A DNA stretch of 64,000 bases from JAWLHJ01 sp039587535 (lineage in GTDB: Bacteria > Gemmatimonadota > Gemmatimonadetes > Longimicrobiales > Gaopeijiaceae), in the NCBI GenBank assembly GCA_039587535.1, contig JBDHIF010000001.1:1-64000 (forward strand). Direction: 5' to 3'. Positions 43,930 through 52,065 of the stretch are shown here, piece by piece. The translations under genes and the position numbers were made by a program. The notes beneath the pieces are model-generated. The model made no database searches. It saw only the letters and a program-made list of their open reading frames with translations, and was not told the DNA's origin. Each line of letters starts with the position of its first letter. The stretch's first letter is position 1.

Positions 43930-44757
43930 TCACCCAAAGGCTCGCTCCTTCCGAACAACGCCGGCCAGCCGATGGGCCGCTGCCTCCGGATCCGGGCTTC
44001 GGAGAAGTGTTTCCCCCACCAGGATTGCGTCGACACCGGCCTCCCCGAGTCGGGCCACGTCCTGCGGGGTCCGGATCCCGCTTTCCGAGACCAGCACGAC
44101 GTCGTCCGGAACGGCGTCCAGGAGCCGGACGGTAGTGTCGAGATCCGTGGTGAATGTCGATAGGTCACGGTTGTTGATCCCGACCAGCCGAGCGCCCAGG
44201 GCTAGAGCACGCTCCAACTCGGCCTCGTCGTGGACTTCCACCAGGACTTCCAGCCCGAAGGACAGGGCCTCCGAATGGAGCGCCGAGAGCTCTGGGTCCG
44301 AGAGGATTCGCACGATCAGCAAGACGGCGTCCGCACCGGCGACGCGCGCCTCCAGAATCTGCATCGGATCGAGAGTGAAGTCCTTTCGCAGGACAGGCAA
44401 CGTCGTTACGCCACGAACAGCACGGAGGTCGTCGAGGCTACCGCCGAAGTACTCCGTGTCGGTGAGCACGCTGAGCGCTCGGGCTCCGGCTCTCTCATAT
44501 CCTCGGATCAGCGCGACGGGATCCAGGTCGGGCCGAATCTCACCCGCTCCGGGCGACCTCCGCTTGCACTCCGCAATGAGCGCCACCCGGTCCGGAGAGG
44601 CCAGCGCGTCACGAAACCCCCTGGCTGCGGGGGCCCCCCCGAGGGCGGACTCGAGTCCACGGCGACGCCCCCATAGCTCGGCTATCTCCGCGCGTTTGGT
44701 CTCCACGATGGACGCCAGCACCCCGGGAAGCGGCTGCCCGCCTTGCGAATCCGACAA
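43930..44757 (-). CDS. trpC: Indole-3-glycerol phosphate synthase
   Basis: About 275 residues of TIM barrel: LASIVETKRAEIAEL, LIAECKRRSPGAGEI (substrate Glu/Lys), LTDTEYFGGSLDDL, LRKDFTLDPMQI (catalytic Lys), VEVHDEAELERAL, LVGINNRDLSTF and VSESGIRTPQDV. It makes indole-3-glycerol phosphate. No ATG is suitable: TTG at 44757 has AAGGA 10 nt upstream and keeps the gene clear of lexA; GTG at 44721 is the alternative. It is the first gene of trpCFB-HEAT-HDGYP-trpA and is divergent from lexA, with only 60 nt between the two starts. Confidence 0.93.
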   Translation of the reverse strand: MSDSQGGQPLPGVLASIVETKRAEIAELWGRRRGLESALGGAPAARGFRDALASPDRVALIAECKRRSPGAGEIRPDLDPVALIRGYERAGARALSVLTDTEYFGGSLDDLRAVRGVTTLPVLRKDFTLDPMQILEARVAGADAVLLIVRILSDPELSALHSEALSFGLEVLVEVHDEAELERALALGARLVGINNRDLSTFTTDLDTTVRLLDAVPDDVVLVSESGIRTPQDVARLGEAGVDAILVGETLLRSPDPEAAAHRLAGVVRKERAFG

Positions 44758-44774
44758 CGTTGAGGTATCCTTGC

Positions 44775-44790
44775 TTCGGTTCTTGTTCGG
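44775..44790 (+). promoter_or_regulatory. Candidate LexA operator between trpC and lexA
   Basis: ttcgg is repeated at 44775-44779 and 44786-44790, an 11-bp step (one helical turn), 28 nt before the lexA ATG. It overlaps a second direct repeat, gttc at 44779-44782 and 44785-44788. Known LexA sites differ widely between phyla; direct repeats one turn apart occur in Alphaproteobacteria (GTTC-N7-GTTC). Because the trpC start lies only 18 nt away, such a site could affect both genes. Confidence 0.3.
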
Positions 44791-44817
44791 GTCTTCTGGT
44801 GCCCCGGGAGGGTTCCC

Positions 44818-45426
44818 ATGCCGCTGACCAAGCGACAGAAGGAAATTCTGGACTACATCGGCGCGTTCATAGAGGATCGGGGGTACGCGCCCAGCTTCGA
44901 AGAGATCGCCGATCACTTCGGATACGCGTCGCTGGCGACGGTCCATGAGCACCTCAGCAATCTGGAACGCAAGGGCTACATACGGAAGTCCTACAACGAG
45001 AGTCGCTCGGTCGAGCTGGTCTCGCGTGGGACGACGAGTCCGGCCCTGGAGCTCCCCCTCCTCGGAGCCGTGGCCGCCGGGCTTCCCATCGAGGTCATGG
45101 AGGACCGCGAGACGCTGGCCGTACCCCCGGACATGGTCCGCCGGCGGAAAGACAATTATGTGCTCCGCGTGGAAGGAAACTCCATGATCGAGGAGCAGAT
45201 CAGAGACGGCGACTACATCGTGGTACAGGCTCAGGAAACCGCCGAGGACGGACAGATGGTCGTGGCCCTGGTGGACGGGAACTCCGCGACCGTCAAGAAG
45301 CTGTATCGGGAAGGCGGCAATCGTGTTCGGCTCCAGCCGGCCAACCCCACCATGGTCCCGATCGTGGTCGACGCCGACGACGTCCGCATTCAGGGTGTGG
45401 TCGTGGGAGTCATCAGGAAGTATTGA
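44818..45426 (+). CDS. lexA: SOS repressor LexA
   Basis: 202 residues. N-terminal winged helix (LTKRQKEILDYIGAFIEDRGYAPSFEEIADHF, then SLATVHEHLSNLERKGYI), the cleavage site Ala87-Gly88 (LLGAVAAGLPIEV), and the S24-type protease dyad Ser122 (EGNSMIEEQ) and Lys160 (ATVKKLYRE). RecA filaments trigger self-cleavage and SOS induction. It is divergent from trpC and convergent with trpD. GGGAGGG lies about 5 nt before the ATG. Tandem repeats upstream could be its own operator. Confidence 0.96.
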   Translation: MPLTKRQKEILDYIGAFIEDRGYAPSFEEIADHFGYASLATVHEHLSNLERKGYIRKSYNESRSVELVSRGTTSPALELPLLGAVAAGLPIEVMEDRETLAVPPDMVRRRKDNYVLRVEGNSMIEEQIRDGDYIVVQAQETAEDGQMVVALVDGNSATVKKLYREGGNRVRLQPANPTMVPIVVDADDVRIQGVVVGVIRKY

Positions 45427-45470
45427 CCGAGCGGGTTCCCCCCCGCGACCCGGCCTCCTTCAGCGGGACG

Positions 45471-46508
45471 TCAGTCCGACGTCGCCCGCCTCAGACGGTC
45501 CAGCGCATCCGCCGCCCTACCCTCGTCGATCGATGATTCCGCCGCGCGCGCTGCCCCGTCCCAGTCCTCCTCGAGACCGGCCACGATCAGCGCGCCGGCT
45601 GCGTTGAGCACGACCGCCGTCCGCGCGGCGCCCTCGGCCCCGGCCAGAACGCCCTCGATGATCCTGGCGTTGTCCTCGGGCTCCCCGCCCTCCAGGCCTT
45701 CGGGGCCCGTGCGCTCCAGGCCCAGGGCTTCGGGGGTGACCTCATACTCACGCACGGACCCGGCGCGGACCTCGGCCACCCGTGTACCGCCCATGGGACT
45801 GACCTCATCCATGCCGGGCTCTCCATGGACGACGAGCGTCGCTTGGTGCTCCAGCTCCTGCGATGCAGCAGCCATCAGGGGTAAGAGGCGCGGATCGGAG
45901 ACCCCGATGACCTGCCGGGTAGCACCGGCGGGATTGGTGAGGGGTCCGAGCAGGTTCATCGCGGTCGTGATGCCCAGGGCGCGCCGGACCGGGGCCACAT
46001 GTCGCATGGCCGGATGGAGAAGAGGGGCGAACATGAACACGATGCCGGCCTCGGCCAGCACCTCGCCCATCCGTTGAGGGCTGAGGTCGATGCGCACCCC
46101 CAACGCCTCGAGGACGTCTGCGCTTCCGCTGCGCGAGGTGAACGATCGATTCCCGTGTTTGGCCACGCGAGCTCCGGCTCCAGCCGCGACCAGGGCGGCC
46201 GCGGTGGAGATGTTGAACGTTGTGAACGTGCCCCCCCCGGTACCCGCCGTGTCGACGAGCACAGACGGATCCTCCACCGGGACCGGAACCATGGCCTTCC
46301 TGAGGGCCCTCACCCCACCGGCAATCTCGCTCGCGGATAGTCCCTTGGCGCGGAGGCCTATAAGGAGTCCGGCCATCTCGGCCTCCGACGCTTCACCGAG
46401 CATGACCAGGTCGAAGGCGCCTTCGGCCACGTCAGCTGGAAGATCACGACCTTCCGCCAATTCCCCGAACAGTGCGGGAAAGCGAATGCTGGTCTCGGAA
46501 TCTGACAC
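45471..46508 (-). CDS. trpD: Anthranilate phosphoribosyltransferase
   Basis: 345 residues. DTAGTGGGTFTTFNIST (PRPP/anthranilate loop), VAKHGNRSFTSRSGSADVLEALG, FMFAPLLHPAMRHVAPVRRALG, TAMNLLGPLTNPAG and VVHGEPGMDE. It attaches PRPP to anthranilate. GTG start at 46508 with GAGG about 8 nt upstream. It is not in the trpC operon: lexA, on the other strand, lies between them. TrpE and TrpG are not in the window. Confidence 0.95.
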   Translation of the reverse strand: MSDSETSIRFPALFGELAEGRDLPADVAEGAFDLVMLGEASEAEMAGLLIGLRAKGLSASEIAGGVRALRKAMVPVPVEDPSVLVDTAGTGGGTFTTFNISTAAALVAAGAGARVAKHGNRSFTSRSGSADVLEALGVRIDLSPQRMGEVLAEAGIVFMFAPLLHPAMRHVAPVRRALGITTAMNLLGPLTNPAGATRQVIGVSDPRLLPLMAAASQELEHQATLVVHGEPGMDEVSPMGGTRVAEVRAGSVREYEVTPEALGLERTGPEGLEGGEPEDNARIIEGVLAGAEGAARTAVVLNAAGALIVAGLEEDWDGAARAAESSIDEGRAADALDRLRRATSD

Positions 46509-46548
46509 GCGCGGGCTACCTCAAGCGAAAGGGGTGTAGAGGCGCAAA

Positions 46549-46577
46549 CCCTAATGGACAAGCGGCTTCCGGGTCAA
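46549..46577 (-). promoter_or_regulatory. Candidate promoter for trpD
   Basis: Minus strand TTGACC (46577-46572) then, after 17 nt, TTAGGG (46554-46549). It is back-to-back with the truA promoter candidate in the 123-nt divergent gap. The -10 match is poor. Confidence 0.3.
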
Positions 46578-46597
46578 TCGCCGACCCTGAGCTTCGC

Positions 46598-46625
46598 TTG
46601 ACAGCCCCGTCCGCGCCCCTACCTT
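46598..46625 (+). promoter_or_regulatory. Candidate promoter for the truA-purine operon
   Basis: Perfect TTGACA (46598-46603), 16 nt, TACCTT (46620-46625). The expected transcription start, about 7 nt on, falls on the GTG at 46632, so the message may be leaderless or start with a very short leader to the ATG at 46647. The flanks resemble the promoter candidate at 3346-3375. Confidence 0.5.
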
Positions 46626-46631
46626 CCCGCA

Positions 46632-47435
46632 GTGGATCCCTCCGACATGAAGCGGTTGAAGCTCACCGTGCACTACGACGGTTCGGCCTTTCGCGGCTGG
46701 CAGTACCAACCAGACCAGCGCACGGTGCAGGGCGAGCTTCAGACAGCGCTCGCGAGACTCGCGGCCACTCCGCGGACCGCCATTGGCTCGGGCCGGACCG
46801 ACACGGGCGTGCACGCAACCGGTCAGGTCGTGTCCGTCGACATGCCCGCGCGCTGGGACGGTCCGACCTTGCGGAAGGCGCTCAACGCCACGCTCCCCAG
46901 GGACATCTGGGTGGAAGCCGCCGAGGTGGTGTCGCCAGACTTCCATCCTCGCTTCGACGCCATGGCTCGTACCTACCGCTACGACGTGGGAACACATCCC
47001 GTGGCCGCTTCGCCGTTCCACCGTCGTTGGTGCTGGCCCCTGACGGATCCCTTGGACCCCGAAGTCCTGCATGCGCTTGCCAAGCGCCTCCCAGGAACCC
47101 GATCCTTCCGTTCGTTTTCGAAGAGCGGCCAGCCCGAGCGCGGGTACGTCTGTTCGGTGAAGAGAGCTGAGTGGACGCCTTGGGAGCTGGGCTTCCGCTT
47201 CGAGATCACAGCCGACCGATACCTGCATCACATGGTGCGATACTTGGTGGGAACGATGGTCGACATCGGCCGGGGCCGCCGCGCCCCCGATGTCTTCGAA
47301 TCGCTCCTCGCAAGCGACGCCGAGACCCTCACTTCCCCACCGGCACCACCGGAGGGGCTCTTCCTCACACTTGTGGAGTATCCTTCCAGCTCCTCCACAC
47401 CCGTCCAGCCGCCTGGGAGCGTAATCGAAGCATGA
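46632..47435 (+). CDS. truA: tRNA pseudouridine synthase A
   Basis: 267 residues from GTG at 46632, or 262 from ATG at 46647. TruA motifs: LTVHYDGSAFRGWQYQP, QGELQTALARL, catalytic Asp57 in GSGRTDTGVHA, NATLPRDIWV, ARTYRYDV, RSFRSFSK and FLHHMVR-like YLHHMVRYLVGTMV. It makes pseudouridine 38-40 in tRNA anticodon stems. The tail (STPVQPPGSVIEA) is a short extension. First gene of a long plus-strand operon; its stop overlaps the transaldolase start by 4 nt. Confidence 0.95.
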   Translation: MDPSDMKRLKLTVHYDGSAFRGWQYQPDQRTVQGELQTALARLAATPRTAIGSGRTDTGVHATGQVVSVDMPARWDGPTLRKALNATLPRDIWVEAAEVVSPDFHPRFDAMARTYRYDVGTHPVAASPFHRRWCWPLTDPLDPEVLHALAKRLPGTRSFRSFSKSGQPERGYVCSVKRAEWTPWELGFRFEITADRYLHHMVRYLVGTMVDIGRGRRAPDVFESLLASDAETLTSPPAPPEGLFLTLVEYPSSSSTPVQPPGSVIEA

Positions 47436-48088
47436 AGATCTTCCTCGACACTGCCGACCTCGACGAGATCCGCCGCGCCGCGGATGCCAACCTCATCGAC
47501 GGGGTGACCACGAACCCCTCCCTCGTCTCGAAGATCGCCGGGGACCGTGATCCCAAGGAGATCTACCTCGAGATCTGTGAGGCCGTGGACGGGCCCGTGA
47601 GCCTCGAGGTGGTGGGGATCGATCGCGCCACCATGGTCGCGGAAGGAAAGAAGCTCGCCGCTATCCATGAAAATGCGGTCGTGAAGGTCCCGCTCACGGA
47701 GGACGGCTTGAAGGCGTGTAGGGACCTGGTCGAAGCCGGGCATCGGGTCAACGTCACACTCTGCTTCTCGGTATCACAGGCCCTCTTGGCCGCCAAAGCC
47801 GGTGCGACCTATGTCTCACCCTTCGTCGGTCGCATCGATGACATCTCCGGCGAGGGGATGACCCTGATCCACCAGATCCGTCAGGTGTACGACAATTATG
47901 GGTTCGCCACCGAGATCCTGGCCGCTTCGCTGAGACACCCCATGCACGTGGTCGAATGCATGCTGATCGGCGCCGACTGTGGCACGCTTCCCCCGAAGGT
48001 GCTCTGGCAGCTCGGGCGGCACCCCCTGACGGACAAGGGCTTGGAGGGCTTCCTTGCGGACTGGCACAAGCTCGACACCAAGCTCTGA
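47432..48088 (+). CDS. fsa: Transaldolase / fructose-6-phosphate aldolase family (short TalB type)
   Basis: 218 residues, the short form. MKIFLDTADLDEIR, DGVTTNPSLVSKI, VVKVPLTEDGLKA with the Schiff-base Lys, NVTLCFSVSQALLAAKAGATYVSPFVGRIDD and LAASLRHPMHV. Proteins of this size act either as transaldolase (pentose phosphate pathway) or as fructose-6-phosphate aldolase; the sequence motifs shared by both do not separate them with certainty. The ATG lies in an ATGA overlap with truA; the longer open frame from 47171 is a shadow of truA. Confidence 0.92.
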   Translation: MKIFLDTADLDEIRRAADANLIDGVTTNPSLVSKIAGDRDPKEIYLEICEAVDGPVSLEVVGIDRATMVAEGKKLAAIHENAVVKVPLTEDGLKACRDLVEAGHRVNVTLCFSVSQALLAAKAGATYVSPFVGRIDDISGEGMTLIHQIRQVYDNYGFATEILAASLRHPMHVVECMLIGADCGTLPPKVLWQLGRHPLTDKGLEGFLADWHKLDTKL

Positions 48089-48121
48089 TCCGCGCCAAGC
48101 GGAGCAATGGAGGAGGGACTG

Positions 48122-49594
48122 GTGAGGATCAGGATGAGGGCTTCATGCGGGGCGGCGCTTGCGCTCCTTGTCTTGGGCTGCCGGCCAGCCGACGGAGCTC
48201 GCGAGCCTTCCAGCGAAGTGGCCCCGAACTTGGCCGTGGAGGCCGCCCAGACGGTCCAGACCGTGCCTGGACCAGGCACCGGAGCTCAGGCGGCAGCGCA
48301 AGCCGCTTCGGATACCTTGGAGGCCAGCCGGGCCACCGCCATCGTTCGAGCAGCGGACCGGGTCGCGCCCGCGGTCGTGAGCATCAGCGTGATCCGGACC
48401 GAACAGGTCCGGGCTCGCTCGGCTTGGGAGAGCTTCTTTCTACCGCCCAATGCGCAACGGCGGAGCGCCGGCTTCGGGTCCGGGGTCATCGTGAGCGCGG
48501 ACGGCATTGTGCTCACGAACGACCATGTCATCAGAGAGGCCTCGCGCATCCAGGTGACATTGCCCGACGGGCGTGACCTGGAAGCCGCGCTGGTGGGGAC
48601 GGATCCGGTGGCGGATGTCGCCGTGCTGCGGGTTCAGGCCGAAGACCTGCCGGTGGCCCCGGTAGGTAGCGTCGATGGACTCATGATCGGTGAATGGGCG
48701 GTGGCCATCGGCAATCCTCTGGGCACCTACGCGGCAGATGCACGGCCCACCGTGACGGCAGGCGTGGTGTCGGCCATCGGCCGGAACATCACGCCATCCT
48801 CGGATGGCCAGGGCTTCTACTTCGGAATGATCCAGACCGACGCGTCCATCAACCCGGGAAACTCCGGTGGGCCCCTCGTCAACGCGCTGGGTGAGATCGT
48901 CGGCATCAACGCCTCCATCATCTCACGCAGCGGTGGGAGCGAAGGACTCGGCTTCGCGATTCCCATCGACCGGGCCATGCGCATCGCGGACGACCTCGTC
49001 CGCTTCGGAGAGATCCGTCGGGCTTGGGTCGGCGTCGACGTGGAGCCGGTGGAAGCAGACGCCTGGGGTCGCACCAGAGGTGTGCGCATCAGCCGTGTAG
49101 CCCCCGGGTCACCCGCAGACGAAGCGGCCCTGGAGGTTGGAGACCGGCTGCTCAGCGCCAATGGCAGGGTGTTGTCCGCACCGCTGGACTTCGAGGGCAT
49201 GCTCCTCGATCTTCGCGCCGGAGATCGACTCGCGCTGGCGGTGGAGGGACAGCCTCGCGCGGTAAGCCTGGAGGCGGCCACGTTCCCGTCCGTCACTGCC
49301 GAGCGGATTCGGGTGCTGAGCGATATCGAGCTCATCACGGTCACGCCCCAGATTCAGGTGGAGCGCAACCTGACGAGCGCCGACGGGGCCCTCATCGCAG
49401 ACATCTCCGGCGACCTCCGTAACCAGCTCGGCCTCCGTCCCGGGGACGTGATCGTCCAGATCAACCGAACGCGCGTCCGGAGCGCAGAGGACGCAGCCAA
49501 CGCATTCGAGTCTCTGAGGGGAACCGGCCGGATCGTGATGTACTTCGAGCGGAACGGCGACTACAACATGCGCAACTTCTACTGGAGCCGATGA
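48122..49594 (+). CDS. HtrA/DegP-type serine protease lipoprotein with two PDZ domains
   Basis: About 490 residues. Signal with lipobox-like LLVLGC (Cys20), so it is probably lipid-anchored in the periplasm. Trypsin-like domain: LTNDHVI (His), DPVADVAVLRV (Asp), NPGNSGGPLVN (Ser). PDZ1 at about 300-380 (VGVDVEPVEA, VAPGSPADEAALEVGDRLL) and a second PDZ-like domain at 405-485 (LRNQLGLRPGDVIVQIN). It should degrade or refold misfolded envelope proteins. Start: GTG at 48122 with GGAGGAGGG just upstream; ATG at 48107 lies within that ribosome site. Next gene purB starts with no gap. Confidence 0.92.
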   Translation: MRIRMRASCGAALALLVLGCRPADGAREPSSEVAPNLAVEAAQTVQTVPGPGTGAQAAAQAASDTLEASRATAIVRAADRVAPAVVSISVIRTEQVRARSAWESFFLPPNAQRRSAGFGSGVIVSADGIVLTNDHVIREASRIQVTLPDGRDLEAALVGTDPVADVAVLRVQAEDLPVAPVGSVDGLMIGEWAVAIGNPLGTYAADARPTVTAGVVSAIGRNITPSSDGQGFYFGMIQTDASINPGNSGGPLVNALGEIVGINASIISRSGGSEGLGFAIPIDRAMRIADDLVRFGEIRRAWVGVDVEPVEADAWGRTRGVRISRVAPGSPADEAALEVGDRLLSANGRVLSAPLDFEGMLLDLRAGDRLALAVEGQPRAVSLEAATFPSVTAERIRVLSDIELITVTPQIQVERNLTSADGALIADISGDLRNQLGLRPGDVIVQINRTRVRSAEDAANAFESLRGTGRIVMYFERNGDYNMRNFYWSR

Positions 49595-51043
49595 GTGAGC
49601 ACCGGGACTCCCGACCGATACGTCCATCCTCTCTCCGATCGATACGCGTCCGGGGAGATGCAAGCGATCTTCTCCCCTTCGCGGCGCTTCGGCACCTGGC
49701 GCCGCCTGTGGCTGGCGCTGGCTGAATCCGAGGCAGAGCTCGGCCTCGACATCTCGTCCGGCGCCCTCGACCAGATGCGGGCCCACCTGGACGATATCGA
49801 CCTCGAAAGGGCCGCCGAGTACGAGCGACGGTTCCGGCACGACGTCATGGCGCACGTCCACCTGTTCGGAGACGACGCGCCAGCGGCCCGCGGCATCATC
49901 CATCTGGGCGCGACAAGCGCCTTCATCGGAGACAACACCGACCTCATCCTCTCCAGAGACGCGCTCGAGCTCGTGCGGACTCGGCTCGTCCGCTGCGTCA
50001 CCGCGCTGGCGGGCTTCGCTCGGAAGCATGCCCGCCTGGCGACGTTGGGCTACACGCATTTCCAGCCTGCGCAGCCCACGACCGTCGGAAAGCGAGCCAC
50101 ACTCTGGATCCAGGACCTCCTTCTCGATATCGAAGAGCTCGATCACCGCATCGGTGTCTTGCGATCTCGAGGCGTGCGGGGGACGACGGGCACCCAGGCG
50201 TCCTTCCTCGAGCTCTTCGGGGGTGACCACGACAAAGTGGACCGCCTCGACGAGGCTGTCGGTCGCCGGATGGGCTTCGAGCGCACCTACCCGGTCAGCG
50301 GACAGACCTATCCTCGGAAGGTCGACTTCGCCGTCCAAGCTTCCCTGGCGGGTGTGGCCGCGTCCGTCTCGAAAATCGGGCACGATCTGCGGCTTCTCGC
50401 GCACCTCAGGGAGGTGGAAGAGCCCTTCGAGGCCGAACAGATCGGCTCCTCCGCCATGCCGTACAAGCGCAACCCGATGCGTGCTGAGCGAATCTGCGCG
50501 CTCACTCGCCACGTCATCGTCCTCGCTCAGGATCCGGCCTTCACCGCGGCTACCCAGTGGCTGGAGCGCACCCTCGACGATTCCGCCAACCGCCGGGTAT
50601 CGACGCCAGATGCCTTCCTGGCACTCGATGGCGCGTTGGTGCTCCTGGAAAACGTGGCACGAGGGCTCATCGTGAATCCCGAGGTCGTCCGGCAAAACCT
50701 CGCGGAGCACCTACCGTTCATGGCCACCGAAACCATCCTCATGCATGCGGTCCGCCGCGGCGGCGACCGGCAGGAGCTGCACGAGAGGATCCGTCGGCAT
50801 TCCATGGCTGCCGCGGGTCGAATGAAGGACGAGGGAGCTCCGGCGGACCTGTTGGAGCGGATCGCGCAGGACGATGCCTTCGGCCTGTCCACAGGCGAGC
50901 TCGCCGAACTCGTCGATCCGATGCGCTTCGTGGGTCGCGCACCCGAGCAGGTCGAGCGCTTCCTCGAGCTCGAGGTCACCCCCGTGCTCGAGCGACTGGG
51001 AGACCAGGCCGAGTCCGTCTCTGACCCCCAGATCCATGTCTAA
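49595..51043 (+). CDS. purB: Adenylosuccinate lyase
   Basis: 482 residues, the longer eukaryote/Actinobacteria-like length class. YVHPLSDRYASGEMQAIFS, RHDVMAHVHLFG, IHLGATSAFIGDN, LGYTHFQPAQPTTVGKRA (catalytic His), the flexible signature loop GSSAMPYKRNPMRAER with the catalytic Ser, and RTLDDSANRR. It forms AMP from adenylosuccinate and AICAR from SAICAR. GTG start immediately after the htrA stop. Its end overlaps purC by 8 nt. Confidence 0.96.
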   Translation: MSTGTPDRYVHPLSDRYASGEMQAIFSPSRRFGTWRRLWLALAESEAELGLDISSGALDQMRAHLDDIDLERAAEYERRFRHDVMAHVHLFGDDAPAARGIIHLGATSAFIGDNTDLILSRDALELVRTRLVRCVTALAGFARKHARLATLGYTHFQPAQPTTVGKRATLWIQDLLLDIEELDHRIGVLRSRGVRGTTGTQASFLELFGGDHDKVDRLDEAVGRRMGFERTYPVSGQTYPRKVDFAVQASLAGVAASVSKIGHDLRLLAHLREVEEPFEAEQIGSSAMPYKRNPMRAERICALTRHVIVLAQDPAFTAATQWLERTLDDSANRRVSTPDAFLALDGALVLLENVARGLIVNPEVVRQNLAEHLPFMATETILMHAVRRGGDRQELHERIRRHSMAAAGRMKDEGAPADLLERIAQDDAFGLSTGELAELVDPMRFVGRAPEQVERFLELEVTPVLERLGDQAESVSDPQIHV

Positions 51044-51998
51044 CGGCAACAATCGCCCGGCTTCCGCTCCTGTCACCGAGTCGCGACTCGACCTTCCTCT
51101 CCTGCACCGTGGAAAGGTCCGCGACGTATACGAGGTCGACGACGCCACGCTCCTCATGGTCGCGAGTGACCGAGTGAGCGCGTTCGACGTGGTCATGAGA
51201 CAGCCAGTACCGAAGAAGGGCGAGGTGCTCACGATGATCACGGCATGGTGGCTGGAGCAGCTCGGTAGCATCGTCCCGCACCATCTCATCGCGGTGGACC
51301 CGGAGCGCATCGTGGCGCGTTTCCCGAGGCTGTCCACGACCCGCGAGGCATGGGCTCGCCGCGCCATGTTGGTGCGCCGCACCGACCCGGTCCTGGTGGA
51401 GTGTGTGGTCCGAGGCTACATCTCGGGCTCTGCTTGGAAGGAGTACGATGCGCACGGAACGCTGGCCGGCGAGGCGCTCGCCGAAGGCCTTCGGGAGAGC
51501 GACCGGCTCGATCCCCCCGTCTTCTCGCCTGCCACCAAGGCCCAGGAAGGACACGACGAGAACATCACTTTCCCCGCGATGTGCGACATCGTGGGGCGCG
51601 AGCAGGCGACCCTTCTCCGCGATCTCTCTTTCCAGATCTACACGTACGGTCGGGATGTCGCTGCCCGACACGGGATCATCCTCGCGGACACGAAGTTCGA
51701 GTTCGGATTGGACGACGGCGGCCGACCTATCCTCATCGACGAGGTGATGACCCCGGATTCGTCCCGCTTCTGGCCCGAGGAGCACTACGAGGTAGGGCGC
51801 GGCCAGCCGTCCCTCGACAAGCAGCCGATCCGTGACTGGCTGGATGGGCTCCAGGACTGGGACAAGTCACCGCCGCCCCCGGATCTCCCCTCAGACGTCG
51901 TGCGCGCCGCGTCCCAGCGTTATCAGCACGTGTTCGAGCGCCTTGTCGGGACCCCCCTGGACCAATACACGCCCCCAATGTTCGGCGACGACCGTTGA
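51036..51998 (+). CDS. purC: Phosphoribosylaminoimidazole-succinocarboxamide (SAICAR) synthase
   Basis: 320 residues, closer in size to the longer (yeast-like) SAICAR synthases than to the 240-residue E. coli form. LLHRGKVRDVYEVDD, SDRVSAFDVV, RGYISGSAWKEY, SPATKAQEGHDENI and ADTKFEFGLDDGG, with IDEVMTPDSSRFW. It joins aspartate to CAIR. ATG at 51036 lies inside the end of purB. The open frame extends further upstream (50874) but that part overlaps purB. Confidence 0.96.
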   Translation: MSNGNNRPASAPVTESRLDLPLLHRGKVRDVYEVDDATLLMVASDRVSAFDVVMRQPVPKKGEVLTMITAWWLEQLGSIVPHHLIAVDPERIVARFPRLSTTREAWARRAMLVRRTDPVLVECVVRGYISGSAWKEYDAHGTLAGEALAEGLRESDRLDPPVFSPATKAQEGHDENITFPAMCDIVGREQATLLRDLSFQIYTYGRDVAARHGIILADTKFEFGLDDGGRPILIDEVMTPDSSRFWPEEHYEVGRGQPSLDKQPIRDWLDGLQDWDKSPPPPDLPSDVVRAASQRYQHVFERLVGTPLDQYTPPMFGDDR

Positions 51999-52065
51999 TC
52001 CTGACGCGGGCGGCACCCCTGACCAAGGTCCGCCGAAGCCGGCGGCCTGGAGTGGAACGCACGCC

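Noticed and set aside
45431..45446. gcggg/cccgc hairpin between convergent lexA and trpD
   Set aside because: Only 5 bp and formed by a C run; too weak to call a terminator.
49109..50710. Minus-strand open frame (533 codons) opposite htrA and purB
   Set aside because: Antisense shadow of conserved genes; no ribosome site or family match.
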